A DNA stretch of 64,000 nt from Owenia fusiformis (Eukaryota; Annelida; Polychaeta; Sabellida; Oweniidae), in NCBI GenBank assembly GCA_903813345.2, contig CAIIXF020000010.1, positions 31,368,828-31,432,827 of the forward strand, given 5' to 3'. Shown here in pieces: positions 1-10,014 of the stretch. The position numbers and the translations under genes were made by a program. Numbering within the stretch: the first letter of the stretch is position 1; every line of letters starts with the position of its first letter. Under the pieces are notes generated by a model. The model ran no database searches, had not been told where the DNA came from, and saw nothing but the letters and a program-made list of their open reading frames with translations.

Positions 1-87
1 CTAGAAATGGCGATATTTCGAAAAATAATTCTCAATTCAACAATTTAAACAGTGTTTTAGTCGTTTTTAGTGAACGAATCGTACAAA

Positions 88-186
88 ATGGTGGACAAAT
101 ACGATAACAACGAAAATGTGGAGGAAATGGATTACGATTTCGAGCTCTTTAGGCTCTTGGAAGCCGATAACGGTCATCGAAAATAG
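88..186 (+). CDS. short ORF of unknown function, possible 5' exon
   Basis: A 32-codon frame opens at an ATG with a reasonable context (aaaATGG) and ends at TAG. The peptide is acidic and polar (starts MVDKYDNNENVEEMDYDF). I recognise no domain. Neither flank shows a convincing splice pair, and the following 200 bases contain no matching exon. It may be a fragment of a gene or transposon that lies to the left of the window. Weak call. Confidence 0.15.
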   Translation: MVDKYDNNENVEEMDYDFELFRLLEADNGHRK

Positions 187-511
187 AAACTAGAATATTT
201 TCTGAATTGAAAAATTGAACATTCGATCGCTGCAAATTCAGATTTGGATTCTGACCAGACGAAGAGTCGGAGCGGCGGATTCCGGAGGAGTATTCATGGT
301 ATATTTATGCCCAGTCGTGTTAATGTACGAAAAAATTCATGAGAACATTTTTTTCATGAGCCAGGCCACTGTATCTTCCCTCTGTGAAAATTTTATCCAG
401 ATTCATTCAGTAGTTATTGAGATATTAATTATTTAGTCCAGGCATATCATTTTTGAAAAATAAGTCAGATGCGTGGGATATATTTGCTGAAATAAGGCAG
501 CATGGTAAAGG

Positions 512-1090
512 TTAAACTGAAATATTCATCAATTGTTCTTCAAATACAACTGAAACATTCACCACAGTTCATCAATTATTCTAAGGATGTTAAAATGCAT
601 GAATGAATCAGGAAAAATTATGAATAAAACATAATGGGTAATTGAAGAATACTATTCTTGAAATATATATTAACACAATGAATTATAATTCATGAATGGT
701 TCATGGATGGTTGAGCTCTAAATTTTAATTAAACTGAAATATTCATCAATTATTCGTCAAATACAAATGGAACATTAATCATAGTTCATCAATAATTCAT
801 AGGATTTTTTTAAATGCATGAATAATGCAGGAAGAATTCATGAATAAAGCTTAATGCATAAATGAAGAATATGATTCAAGACTTTAGTTATTGAAAAATT
901 AATTAATGCGATGAATTATAATTCATGAATACTTCAGGGATGGATGAAGAATTAAATTTAATCAGTTTTCTTCAAATATTCATAAATGGTTCAATAATTG
1001 CCAGCTGTTCTAAATGCATGAATAATTTATGAAGAATTCATGAATATGATAATCAAACTCATGCTATGAATAAATCGTGAATAGTTGAGT
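512..1090. repeat. AT-rich direct tandem repeat, about 217 bp unit, 2.5 copies
   Basis: The phrase ttaaactgaaatattcatc starts at 512 and again at 729. The following bases track each other through a shared run of attcatgaat and atgcatgaat motifs, and a third, shorter copy continues to about 1085. The motif ATTCATGAAT is itself palindromic and recurs many times here. No coding frame is present. Confidence 0.6.
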
Positions 1091-1299
1091 TCAGTGTAAT
1101 TATTCCATCCATGAAGTAAATATTTGTGATTTTAAATGCATCATTTAATCAAAAAGTGAATTTTTGACAATTGTAGGCTAATTAAGATTCATAATGCTTA
1201 TTCATTTATGCCTTATTCATGAATTTTTTTATGAAACACTTCAACATTTAGCTCATTCATTAACAACTCACACATTATTCAATGAACATACATGTAATA

Positions 1300-1305
1300 T
1301 TTATT
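1300..1305 (-). terminator. polyadenylation signal of the BEN-domain gene
   Basis: On the minus strand this reads AATAAA, about 105 bases beyond the stop codon at 1410. It is the nearest canonical signal in the correct orientation. The placement is plausible, but the cleavage site cannot be seen. Confidence 0.4.
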
Positions 1306-1409
1306 GTTGCCATGTATAAACTTTCAAAAGTGAAGTCCATGTAACCACAATAAAAACTAAAAAGATATTAACCACATTAAAAGTTAATTGTCTTATCTGG
1401 TAATTGTCC

Positions 1410-1809
1410 TCACTGCACTTTAGCCTTGGCCCTCAACACTTTTTGAAAGTTCTGGATCTTTTCTTTCGCAACTTTTGATGTTACTAAACAGTGGGATTTC
1501 AGTGTGTCTACTATTTCGTAAAGTTTCCTTTGATCCAATGGGGGTCTCTGCTCCCCTACAACAGTCTTTGGACCCTTTTTACCACTAGTCGACATGGTTA
1601 TTAGCTCATCTTTGGAGAACACCTTTAAGCATAACATTCTTGCACACTCTGCAACATTCCCAACAGGCATGTGTTTGATGACTATGGCAAGGCTGGTAGC
1701 TGGATCCTCATGTAACGATTCTAAGTGCCTTACACGTTTACGCAAACTTCGTACTTGTCTCCTAAGAACCTTCATGTCTTCTTCAGGCTCATCTGCCTCT
1801 TCCAGGGAG
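1410..1809 (-). CDS. terminal exon: coiled coil plus BEN domain
   Basis: The acceptor ttatttgcag lies immediately upstream on the minus strand, and the exon encodes about 132 residues to the stop at 1410-1412. Residues 1-35 or so are acidic then basic (EEADEPEEDMKVLRRQVRSL) with leucine spacing suggesting a coiled coil. The remainder fits the BEN pattern: CARMLCLKVFSKDELITMS, a glycine/lysine turn, RPPLDQRKLYEIVDTL, then a basic helix ending RAKAKVQ. Family length and order agree with a C-terminal BEN domain. The domain is assigned from motif resemblance, not from a profile search. Confidence 0.7.
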
Positions 1810-4800
1810 CTGCAAATAAGATTTGCTATCACTTGATGGAAGCTTCATGCTTATAATGTTTGAACTTGTAAATACCAACACTAATGCATACCATTAATAT
1901 GAATTGAAGTGTAATAATAGAATATTATTTATATATCAGGATAATCTGTAGTATAACCTGGGACACAGAGCTTTGTACTTACTAGATTAAGCTATATTTT
2001 AAAGAGACAATATCAAAACTACTGTATTTGGAAAGGGTAAGAATGATTCCAACCATCATGTTTGGTAAACCATTTCAAGGATTAGAGTTAGAAAGGTCAA
2101 GCTACTCTCAAATAAACACCCATGGGCAATGCTGACATGGCTAGCAAGGAACTGCGGTAATGACACCCCCTGAACTCTCAAAAGTACAGGTACATAAAGA
2201 AAATGCTCATGCTGTTTTTCTTACCTTGACTCGTCTATCATGTCTATTGCCATTGGTAGTTGTCTGGAGCTGCAAAGAAAAATAATTTTCGCCTGCAATT
2301 TCTAGTAATATAAAGTTATGTATCATACCTAGGAGATCTAAGGTTTAACCCTTAAACGGTTAGGCTATCGAGAATTACACCAATGGTTAGGGGGGGCAGA
2401 TCTGCCCCCCCCCCCCCTATGATCTTGGAAACCGACAATCATAGGAGGGTGTATGAGGTACCATTGGAAAGGTTATTCAGTTCCCAGTATTTTGAGCCTA
2501 CTTTTAACTATATTGAGCCATTAGTAATGGAGAAATTAATTTTCTAAGAACATAGGGGTTTTTCATTTCAAGTCAAAAAAATTGACAATTTGGGTATTTT
2601 ATCAACTTTGACGAGCTATGGCCTTCATTTTCTGGACTTCATTAAATTCGTCTTCCACTTACCTCAATTGCTGGGCTGATTCTAGATTAGCCTGTGATGG
2701 CCCATCCAATCTCTGTTTGGGGTGGGGGGATTTCTTGGCCTTTTCTAGATCAGCATCTTGAGATCTCTGTTCAGGGCTGCAAAATAAAAAAGTCAGCTGT
2801 GTCAATCATATCTGGCATGCGGTTAAAATAAGTCTGATTTAGAGTCTTGCATTCTTGCTATCATATTTTCTTGAAATTCTGCCCCAGGTTATCAAAAGTA
2901 CCTTAATGGTCTAGAGCACCAGAACGAACCCAGCTAGGCGCTTACATCATAACCATGAGGTCATGAGTTTGAGACGTGTGAGCTTCTTGTGTTCATGACT
3001 TCTTCTTGTGTTCATGACTTCATTACAAAATGGTTGTGTTTTCTATTGAAAGTCATTAAATTCATCTTTCACTTACTTTAACTCCTGGGCTCCTCCTATA
3101 TCAGCCTGAGATGGCGCATCCGCTCTCTGTTTGGGGCAGGGGGTTTCGTTGGCCTCTTCTAGATCAGCATCTTGAGATCTCTGTTCAGGGCTGCAAAGAA
3201 AAACAATTCATTTGTATCAATCATATCTGGCATGTGGTTAAATAATTCTGCTTAAATAATGCTATCATATTTTCTCGTAATAGGATAGTTTCTAAATCGC
3301 AGAAAAAACAATGAAATCTAGTGCTGCCATCTTTGAATCAGCTTTTAACTTGGGCTAAACTTCCATTCACTTACATATTAAAATCTTGGAAAAGTGACTT
3401 TATTTCACGATTTATTAAAAATTGTTAGTTGAATCTGTGTCGTAAAACCTGAATGATATATGATATGATGACCCTGTTAATGTACATATTGTCATTAAAC
3501 ATGCAAATGTTGGTTGACATACAAATAATCCAAGGTTTTAAAGATTTTGCATCAATGGAGATTTGTCCCAAGTTTTTTTTAAATGTCATATAACTGTGTA
3601 AATCAAAGCTATAATAGGAGAAAACATTTCACTGAATTCAAATATATACCATTTAAAAGAAGGTAAGGTGTGTTATTAGAGGTCTAATATGCAAATCTCT
3701 TAAAATCTCATGAAAAACGAGATTTAGCGAGATTTCAAAAGCTATATGGAAACTGTACTATTATGTCCCATGTTATCAAAAGTACCATAATAATATATAT
3801 TTGATTGTGCCCTTTATGTTCAGAATTCATCACAAAATGGTGATGTTTTTCTATTGTATTAATCATTAATTCATGTTTCACTTACCTTAACTCGTGGGCT
3901 GTTCCTAGATCAGCCTGAGATGGCCCATCTGATCTCTGTTTGGGGCGGGGGGGGTTTCTTGGCCTTTCCTAGATCAGCATCTTGAGATCTCTGTTCAGGG
4001 CTGCAAAGAAAAAAATTAATTTGTATCAATCATATATGACATGTGGTTAAATAACTCTGCTTAAATAATCTGGTAATGCTATCAATTATTTTCTCGTTAT
4101 TATGTCCCATGTTATCAAAAGTACCATAATAATATACATTTGATTATGCCCTTTATGTTCCGAATTCATTACAAAATGGTGATGTTTTTCTATTGTATTA
4201 ATCATTAAATTCATGTTTCACTTACCTTAACTCCTGGGCTGTTCCTAGATCAACCTGAAATGGCCCATCTGATCTCTCTTTGGGGCGGGGGGTTTTCTTG
4301 GCCTTTTTTAGATCAGCATCTTGAGATCTCTGTTCAGGGCTGCAAAGAAAAAAAATTCATTTGTATCAATCATATCTGGCATGTGGTTAAATAATTCTGC
4401 TTAAATAATACTATCATATTTTCTCGTAATTATGTCCTATGTTATCAAAAGTACCATAATAATATACATTTGATTATGCCCTTTATGTTCCGAATTCATA
4501 ACAAAATGGTGATGTTTTTCTATTGTATTAATCATTAAATTCATGTTTCACTTACCTTAACTCCTGGGCTGTTCCTAGATCAACCTCAGATGGCCCATCT
4601 GATCTCTGTTTGAGGCGGGGGTTTTCTTGGCCTTTTCTAGATCAGCATCATGAGATCTCTGTTCAGGGCTGCAAAGAAAAAAAATTCATTTGTATCAATC
4701 ATATCTGGCATGTGGTTAAATAATTCTGCTTAAATAATACTATCATATTTTCTCGTAATTATGTCCTATGTTATCAAAAGTACCATAATAATATACATTT

Positions 4801-5249
4801 GATTATGCCCTTTATGTTCAGAATTCATTACAAAATGGTGATGTTTTTCTATTGTATTAATCATTAAATTCATGTTTCACTTACCTTAACTCCTGGGCTG
4901 TTCCTAGATCAACCTGAAATGGCCCATCTGATCTCTCTTTGGGGCGGGGGGTTTTCTTGGCCTTTTCTAGATCAGCATCTTGAGATCTCTGTTCAGGGCT
5001 GCAAAGAAAAAAATCAGCTGTGTCAATATTATACTCAGGGTAAATTACTTAATTTGGCGCTATTTAATTTGGGGAAATTGTCAAAATCGGAAAATTGACA
5101 GAGATTTAATTTGGCGAATATAGCAGGTCTAAATACCTGTGAAATTGAATAAGCTCTACTTACCAACTGGATGCTGTCTTATTGTGACTTCTAACATCAA
5201 AATGGTCCAATTTATTGGATAAATCAGATCTTGAACCATGATACACCAT
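1410..5249 (-). CDS. BEN-domain protein with a tandem array of duplicated exons
   Basis: Multi-exon gene read right to left. Coding exons are 5164-5249 (ATG), 4885-4998, 4226-4339, 3077-3190, 2663-2776, 2225-2269 and 1410-1809. Each has an AG acceptor (mostly tttctttgcag) and a GTAAG donor, and every internal intron is phase 2. Together they total 987 bp and give 328 residues with no internal stop. Two more copies of the repeated exon (3886-4000, 4556-4668) are out of frame and must be skipped or mis-assembled. The N-terminal and middle parts are polar and low complexity (PEQRSQDADLEKAKK-like units). The last exon has a basic heptad-like segment followed by a BEN-type region. BEN domains usually bind DNA and mediate protein contacts in chromatin-associated repressors; a nuclear DNA-binding role here is inference. 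Splicing is deduced from sequence only. Confidence 0.7.
2225..2269 (-). CDS. 45-bp microexon of the BEN-domain gene
   Basis: Bounded by tttctttgcag and gtaagaaa on the minus strand. At phase 2 on both sides it encodes SRQLPMAIDMIDES and joins serine codons split by both introns. Length is a multiple of three, so it could be skipped without changing frame. Confidence 0.6.
2345..2662. other. intronic sequence with a G/C-run palindrome
   Basis: This intron interval starts with taacccttaaacgg, a phrase resembling the ends of the inverted-repeat element at 9060-9519. At 2390-2417 a G run and a C run flank cagatctg, giving a strong potential hairpin. No coding signal is seen. Confidence 0.35.
2663..2776 (-). 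CDS. repeated exon copy A (most 3' in transcript)
   Basis: 114 bp, phase 2 at both ends, acceptor ttattttgcag and donor gtaagtg. Encodes a polar unit beginning PEQRSQDADLEKAKKSPHPK and ending ESAQQL. It is the most diverged of the in-frame copies and is spaced 414 bp from copy B. Confidence 0.6.
3077..3190 (-). CDS. repeated exon copy B
   Basis: 114 bp, open, phase 2 at both ends. Encodes PEQRSQDADLEEANETPCPK and ends GGAQEL. The last exon bases are AAA rather than AAG, so the split codon becomes Asn rather than Ser when joined to the next exon. Confidence 0.6.
3886..4000 (-). pseudogene. repeated exon copy C, frameshifted in a G run
   Basis: Splice sites are intact, but the exon is 115 bp because the run read as C on the coding strand (3947-3954 on +) is one base longer than in copies D and F. 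The frame then meets TGA inside the exon. Either this copy is skipped in the mRNA or the run length is an assembly error. Confidence 0.55.
4226..4339 (-). CDS. repeated exon copy D
   Basis: 114 bp, open, phase 2 on both sides. Encodes PEQRSQDADLKKAKKTPRPK and ends LGTAQEL. Differs from copy F at only a few bases, as do the flanking introns, which points to recent duplication. Confidence 0.6.
4556..4668 (-). pseudogene. repeated exon copy E, frameshifted in a G run
   Basis: Splice sites match the other copies, but the exon is 113 bp, with one G fewer in the same homopolymer that is lengthened in copy C. The shifted frame ends at TAG within the exon. Skipping it keeps the downstream frame. Confidence 0.55.
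4885..4998 (-). CDS. repeated exon copy F (first repeat in transcript)
   Basis: 114 bp, open, with tttctttgcag acceptor and gtaagtg donor. Encodes PEQRSQDADLEKAKKTPRPK and ends LGTAQEL. Its first base completes the split Cys codon left by the start exon at 5164-5249. Confidence 0.6.
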
Positions 5250-5375
5250 ATTTCCAAACAGAAATTACACTGGATGAAAATTTCCCGGGAATTTCTGAAA
5301 AATTGGCGAAGACATGAATTGGCGATTTTTTGCAATTCGCCAAATGAAAACGGCCGCCAAATTAAGTAGAATAAC
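5038..5375. mobile_element. MITE-like element with TTAATTTGGCG inverted ends
   Basis: The left side has acttaatttggcgctattta and the right side gccgccaaattaagta, inverted relative to each other. The same end family bounds the larger element at 16344-17333, and a third relative is at about 8150-8215. Ends are degenerate and no target duplication is clear. It encloses the candidate first exon of the BEN-domain gene. Confidence 0.45.
5164..5249 (-). CDS. candidate start exon of the BEN-domain gene
   Basis: The minus-strand ATG at 5249-5247 sits in the context aaatATGG. The frame stays open for 28 codons (MVYHGSRSDLSNKLDHFDVR at the start) and ends with two spare bases at a gtaag donor, exactly the phase 2 the repeated exons need. 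The exon lies between inverted TTAATTTGGCG repeats, so it may be inside an old MITE. The phase match supports it; transcript evidence would decide. Confidence 0.5.
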
Positions 5376-6674
5376 ACTATCGCCCAACAAAACGTTTTAC
5401 ACCGAACAAAATATATAAAATATACCAAAGTACCGGGTAAATGCTAATTTAACAAATCCCCAGGGATTTAAAAGACACATTTCGCGACGATAAATGTTCG
5501 TGATTTTACCACGATCGTGAAATTTTACCACGATTCTTTATGGAAACTATCGATTTTTACATTTAGGAGTTTATTTTTCTGGATATCCACATTTATTATT
5601 TTGGAAAAATGAACACATTTTGCTCCTTGGTTCTTAAATCTGCTATGCCTACTGGGTTGAACATCAAATTCACATAGATACATTTTGTTGCTTGGTTGAA
5701 TGGCTATGAACCCCAAGTACGAATGTGTGTCCCCAAAATGCAGATCTGATGGCAATGATCTATTTAACCCTGTAACCACCTTCTACAATGTGTAGATAAC
5801 ATTACTTCCAAGTAATACCCATAATTCAACGGGAAAGTGAAGCAAAGATGTTCGCGCCCTACTCCAGTCTATTTATTTTATGAAATGTGTTTTGAGTTGA
5901 ACAACTCCCAGGATATCTGCCAATACGGAGAAGATGAGATGGGTTGATGAAAAGGTTAGAATAAACTAAGTATTCGTTTTTATTCGAGTCTATCTAATCA
6001 AGATTTCAAGGAAACCTAGATCTATTTTTGAATCTTGGAAAATGTTCTCCGTTTCTATGGATTTGAGGTCAGTCAATCGATATTACCAAAATAAACATAT
6101 TAATAGAGTGTTTATATGTACCACAATGTTTATTTGATTAGCTCTTTGTTGCCTACAAAGCATGAAGTGAGAGTTGAAGAAAAGTAATATCAGATATTGG
6201 CGAGTTTCGGTGGGCGATAATAAGTGAAAATGTAAATTTGTTTTGAATTCACTATTATTGTCTATCTTAGATGACTTAGCACATTAAAACATTAGTGCAA
6301 GGTACATGAAGTGAGAGTTGACGAGTAAATGCCGATTTTTTTGGTGGGCAATATAACTGTAAGTGAAAATGTGAATTTTTCGAATCTTTTGTCTTCATTG
6401 TAGCTCTGATTATTGTCAATCTTAGATGACTTGGCACATCAAAACATTAGTACAGGTTGTAAAAGACCTTCTTTACAAATCATATTTCTCAATATTTTGA
6501 GTATTAAGGGGGGCTTCATTAGGATTCGGGGGGGTGGGGTGGGGTCAGAAGAAATGTTCTACTCCTTGATTCATCAGTAGACGTAGTGCCTTAGGACAGT
6601 ATAAAATCTACAAGAGAAATATAATAACACTAGCTACTTTACGTCTAGACTGATGAATCTGGCTGATCTCCCTG
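5376..6674. other. no gene recognised
   Basis: At 5440-5535 there is a cgcgacgataaatgttcgtg block that also occurs, diverged, in the element at 7315-7792. Two related stretches at about 6140-6280 and 6290-6440 share gcatgaagtgagagttga-like and gtgaaaatg phrases and look like a decayed direct repeat. G-rich tract at 6525-6545. No coding frame with recognisable features is seen. Confidence 0.3.
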
Positions 6675-6998
6675 CCTTGTTACAGCTTAAAAAAGGCAAG
6701 CAGTTGCCTTCGAAATAAAAGAGTTACCTGATGAATTGGACCCTCACGTGCCTTCTACATTGTAGTAAACACGGTCCAATGTAACCACATCAGCTTATTT
6801 TTGTACACATGAGAAGATGAGTAGAGTAATGAGCATGAAATTGTTTTGGTAATTTTCAACTTTTCAAGAATATGCTGATGTGGTTACATTGGAGCGTGTT
6901 TACTACCATTTGCAAGTCTTGTGAGGGTCCCATTCTCATCAGGTAGTAACTCTTTTATTTCGAAGTCAACTGCTTGCATTTTTTAAGCTGTAACAAGG
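6675..6998. mobile_element. hairpin element with inverted arms of about 130 bp
   Basis: The left arm begins ccttgttacagctt and the right arm ends aagctgtaacaagg. The arms match over most of their length, including ctgatgaattggaccctcac against gtgagggtcccattctcatc, and enclose a loop of about 70 bp. This is the structure of a small non-autonomous foldback MITE. No open frame. Confidence 0.65.
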
Positions 6999-7314
6999 AC
7001 TAATTATCGATCATGGAATTCATTTGATGGAATTACAAACATTTCTTGGCTAATCTTATGACATTATTTTAATCCCACACTTTATTCAAACTAGGTACCT
7101 CATTTTAAAGACTGAATCAAGATGAACAATATGCACAACTGTACTAGTGATTTTAAATTTGGAATATGAATAGTATTTGAAAAAATATATAGTCTAGCTC
7201 TATGCCCCTCCCACTACTTAACTTCACTTTCTCACGAGGGTCTAGTATGTATAGGATATCCTATGATTTTGAGGAATATCATTTTAATATACGAGGTGAT
7301 ATCGATATACCAGT

Positions 7315-7792
7315 ATACTGTACGCCCAGTTAATTTTGTGAATTTTGATAAAACAAAATTTCGTGCCAATTAAATTTCACGAATTTAACAAGTTTGAAAT
7401 TCATTATTCTCGTAATTCTTGAGCTACTAGTTATGTAAACTAAGTTAGATGTACAGTAATTTCACTTACCTGATGTCATATTTGAATGAGATTGCACTTC
7501 TTGTTATTTTTTGCACTTTGCACTTTATAACATCGTCAATGTCATTAGGCCTATATATTAGTAGGCCTGATAAGCCAATGTAAAATCGACATACTAGAAA
7601 TATTGTGGATAACTCAATTATCTACACAAGACGAAATGTTTTACTCAAAACGAAATGCATCAGAGCCCCAGGTAATATCAAATTCCTGGGGATTTAATTG
7701 GCATGTTCGCGACGATAATTTTTTGTGATTTCACCACAATCGCGAAAAGCGCGAAACTAAATGGCACATGAAAAATACTGGGCGTACAGTAT
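7315..7792. mobile_element. MITE with ATACTGTACGCCCAGT inverted ends
   Basis: Left end atactgtacgcccagt and right end actgggcgtacagtat are exact inverted copies. Further in, ccaattaaatttc and gatttaattggc also pair. Total 478 bp, no transposase. The outer bases suggest a TA-type target, but the duplication is not clear. It ends before the 'agagagcaaag' stretch. Confidence 0.65.
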
Positions 7793-8337
7793 GCACAAGA
7801 GAGCAAAGCGAACAAGTGCACATATTAATATCACCAAGTAGATTAAGGTACAGCTGGAAAAAAGTTTTGTCCACCCTTATCTTAATACGATATTCTGAAA
7901 AATCATAGGATATTCTTATTATCCTACACTCTTACTCATAGTGTACTAAATCGAATTATAACACTGAAAAATAAATTTCATGTCGAATCGTTCAATTTGG
8001 CAGGAAATCAACAAGCTAAGTATATTGCAAAACTGAATTGTATTTTTTTCAGAGAAATGTATGTTGAAATTATATTTTGAGTATGTATGAAATAAGTTGA
8101 AAAAAAAATAGTGAGATATTATACTGTTAGTCAGCTTGATTTGCCATGATTTAAGATGGCGAATTGGGCAAAATTGGAAAATTAGCGGAGATTTAATTTG
8201 GCAAATATATATTTCTATTATTTATTTCTTTTATTTACCTTGAAATATATCTTATTGTAGGTACATGAAAATGACAAAATCTCATACAAGATACACTGTG
8301 AAGGACCTAAAGGCCATATCAATGCTTGAGTCATCAA

Positions 8338-8830
8338 AAACAGGAGAAAACAGGAGACTTCTTTTAAAAAACAGGAGAAAACAGGAGGTTTCTTTTAGAA
8401 AACAAGTTACCATCTAAAAAACAGGAGAAAACAAGAGACTTTCAGTCTAAACAGGAGATTTTCTTTAAAAAACAGGAGAAAACAGGAGACTTCTTTTAAA
8501 AACAGGAGAAAACAGAAGGTTTTCTTTTAGAAAACAAGTTACCATCTAAAAAACAGGAGAAAACAGAAGGTTTTCTTTTAGAAAACAAGTTACCATCTAA
8601 AAAACAGGAGAAAACAGGAGATTTTCAGTCTAAACAGGAGATTTTCTTTAAAAACAGGAGAAAACAATTTATTTTAAAAGCATGAGAAAACAGATTATCT
8701 TTAAAAACAGGAGAAAACAGGGTATTTTCTTTTAAAACAGGAGAAAACAGGATATTTTCCTTAAAAACAAGAGAAAACAGGATATTTTCTTTAAAAACAG
8801 GAGAAAACAGGAGACTTCTTTATAAAACAG
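8338..8830. repeat. minisatellite of aaaacaggag units
   Basis: A run of variants on aaaaaacaggagaaaacagg, interspersed with ttttcttttagaaaacaagttaccatct blocks that themselves recur at about 8390, 8525 and 8575. So short and longer-period repeats are mixed. The translation on the minus strand (repeated SCFLLFLKKI) is a by-product of the repeat, not a gene. Confidence 0.75.
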
Positions 8831-9059
8831 GAAGTTTCTCTTGGTAAAGATACCAAACAAAAATGCAGTTTGAATTCGAATTTTGTAGTCACGACATAGG
8901 GAGTATCGGTAATGATGTTGCATCCTGGGAGCCAATCCTCCTTGGTCCAGGATGGAAAAACCAAAAAGCTTACCGTAAATGTGACTGATAAATCTCAAAT
9001 TTTGACAAACTTCAATGGTAAACTTATTTAACATGATTTCTCTTAATGTATATACATGC

Positions 9060-9519
9060 TTAACCCTTAAATGGTTTTTGGGGTCTTTGCAATAATTATA
9101 TCAGAAATAATCAATCTATCAGCATGAAATTCCATCTAATCCTCAATTAATTCAATTCCTTTCAGATAAAACAAACCAGATATAAATCGCATTATGACTT
9201 TTTGTGCTACCTGAGGCCAAAGAACATCACTATCACTGAAACATATTCAATTAATACAGTCGTGTTATATATAAATGCTACGAAATGTTACAAAGTGCTA
9301 AAACACCTGACTCCTTATGATTAGGTTTACACATATTTCCATGCATTCATGAGAAATAATGCATACATATTCTGAAAGGTAATAGATTAACCTATGTAAA
9401 ACTGAAGTCTGAATGGAAAAAGCTTCTCTGGTTGCAAAGTAATTGCAAAACATTGGGGTCCAAACGGACCCCAAAAACCTTTAGAGGGTGTAAAAAACGA
9501 AAACCCATTTAAGGGTTAA
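9060..9519. mobile_element. TTAA-bounded MITE
   Basis: TTAA at 9060-9063 and again at 9516-9519 brackets inverted ends: cccttaaatggtttt on the left and aaaacccatttaaggg on the right. An inner palindrome, ggggtccaaacggacccc, lies at 9459-9476. TTAA duplication with CCC-starting ends is typical of piggyBac- and Kolobok-type elements. No coding sequence, so non-autonomous. Confidence 0.6.
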
Positions 9520-9824
9520 TCTTGGTAGGCTTACGCAATTGTGCATAAATAGACAAAATTATTCTTACCCCGTTTCACGGACATACTTGCGCAGATTCTC
9601 ATCGCCTCCACTCAGGAGATTATCTACGTAATACGCATGCGCTAGGATCGTAATAAAGGATGGATTCGCTCTTACTGATTAAAATTGTTGCGCATGCACT
9701 AATTTCCTTGTTGTTGATTGGACATTTATATTAGATTAACTTTGTTTTTCATGATTTGATGTCGCTGGAGTTAATTGACTTATATGTAAGGTACTGGAGA
9801 CGATCGATGAGTACTCGGATTCAA

Positions 9825-10012
9825 TGAAAAAACGGGAGGACACAGACAAAATCGGGGGATTTTTACCTAAAACATATGAAGTTTTTTGTAGAAATCGGGA
9901 GAAAAAATCGGGAGATGATGAAAAATTACAAAATTAGAAAATCGGGAGATGGCAAAATTGCGCAGGAGATGGGTTAAAGAAACAGGAATCTCCCGATTTA
10001 AATCGGGAGTTG
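9825..10012. repeat. imperfect atcgggaga repeat
   Basis: Multiple aaaatcgggagaaaa-like units resemble the 8338-8830 minisatellite in form, with cggg replacing cagg. The run ends at the start of the hAT remnant in the phrase ctcccgatttaaatcgggag, which is palindromic. Confidence 0.4.
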
Positions 10013-10014
10013 GC

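Larger units (their letters stand above)
3886..4998 (-). repeat. tandem exon-plus-intron duplication, about 330 bp unit
   Basis: Copies C, D, E and F start at 3886, 4226, 4556 and 4885, giving periods of 340, 330 and 329 bases. The introns between them share long identical stretches (for example gttatcaaaagtaccataat and gatgtttttctattgtatta). The units therefore expanded by unequal exchange of exon and intron together. Copies A and B belong to the same family but have lost intron similarity. Confidence 0.75.

Noticed and set aside
1594-1836. Plus-strand 80-codon frame opposite the BEN exon
   Set aside because: It is the antisense of the BEN coding sequence, with no features of its own.
7441-7590. 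Possible minus-strand exon with a gtaagtg donor near 7473
   Set aside because: It lies inside the 7315-7792 MITE, has a weak acceptor, and its phase does not match the start exon found for the BEN gene.
8732-9034. 100-codon minus-strand frame with repeated SCFLLF
   Set aside because: The repeated part is the aaaacaggag minisatellite in another frame.
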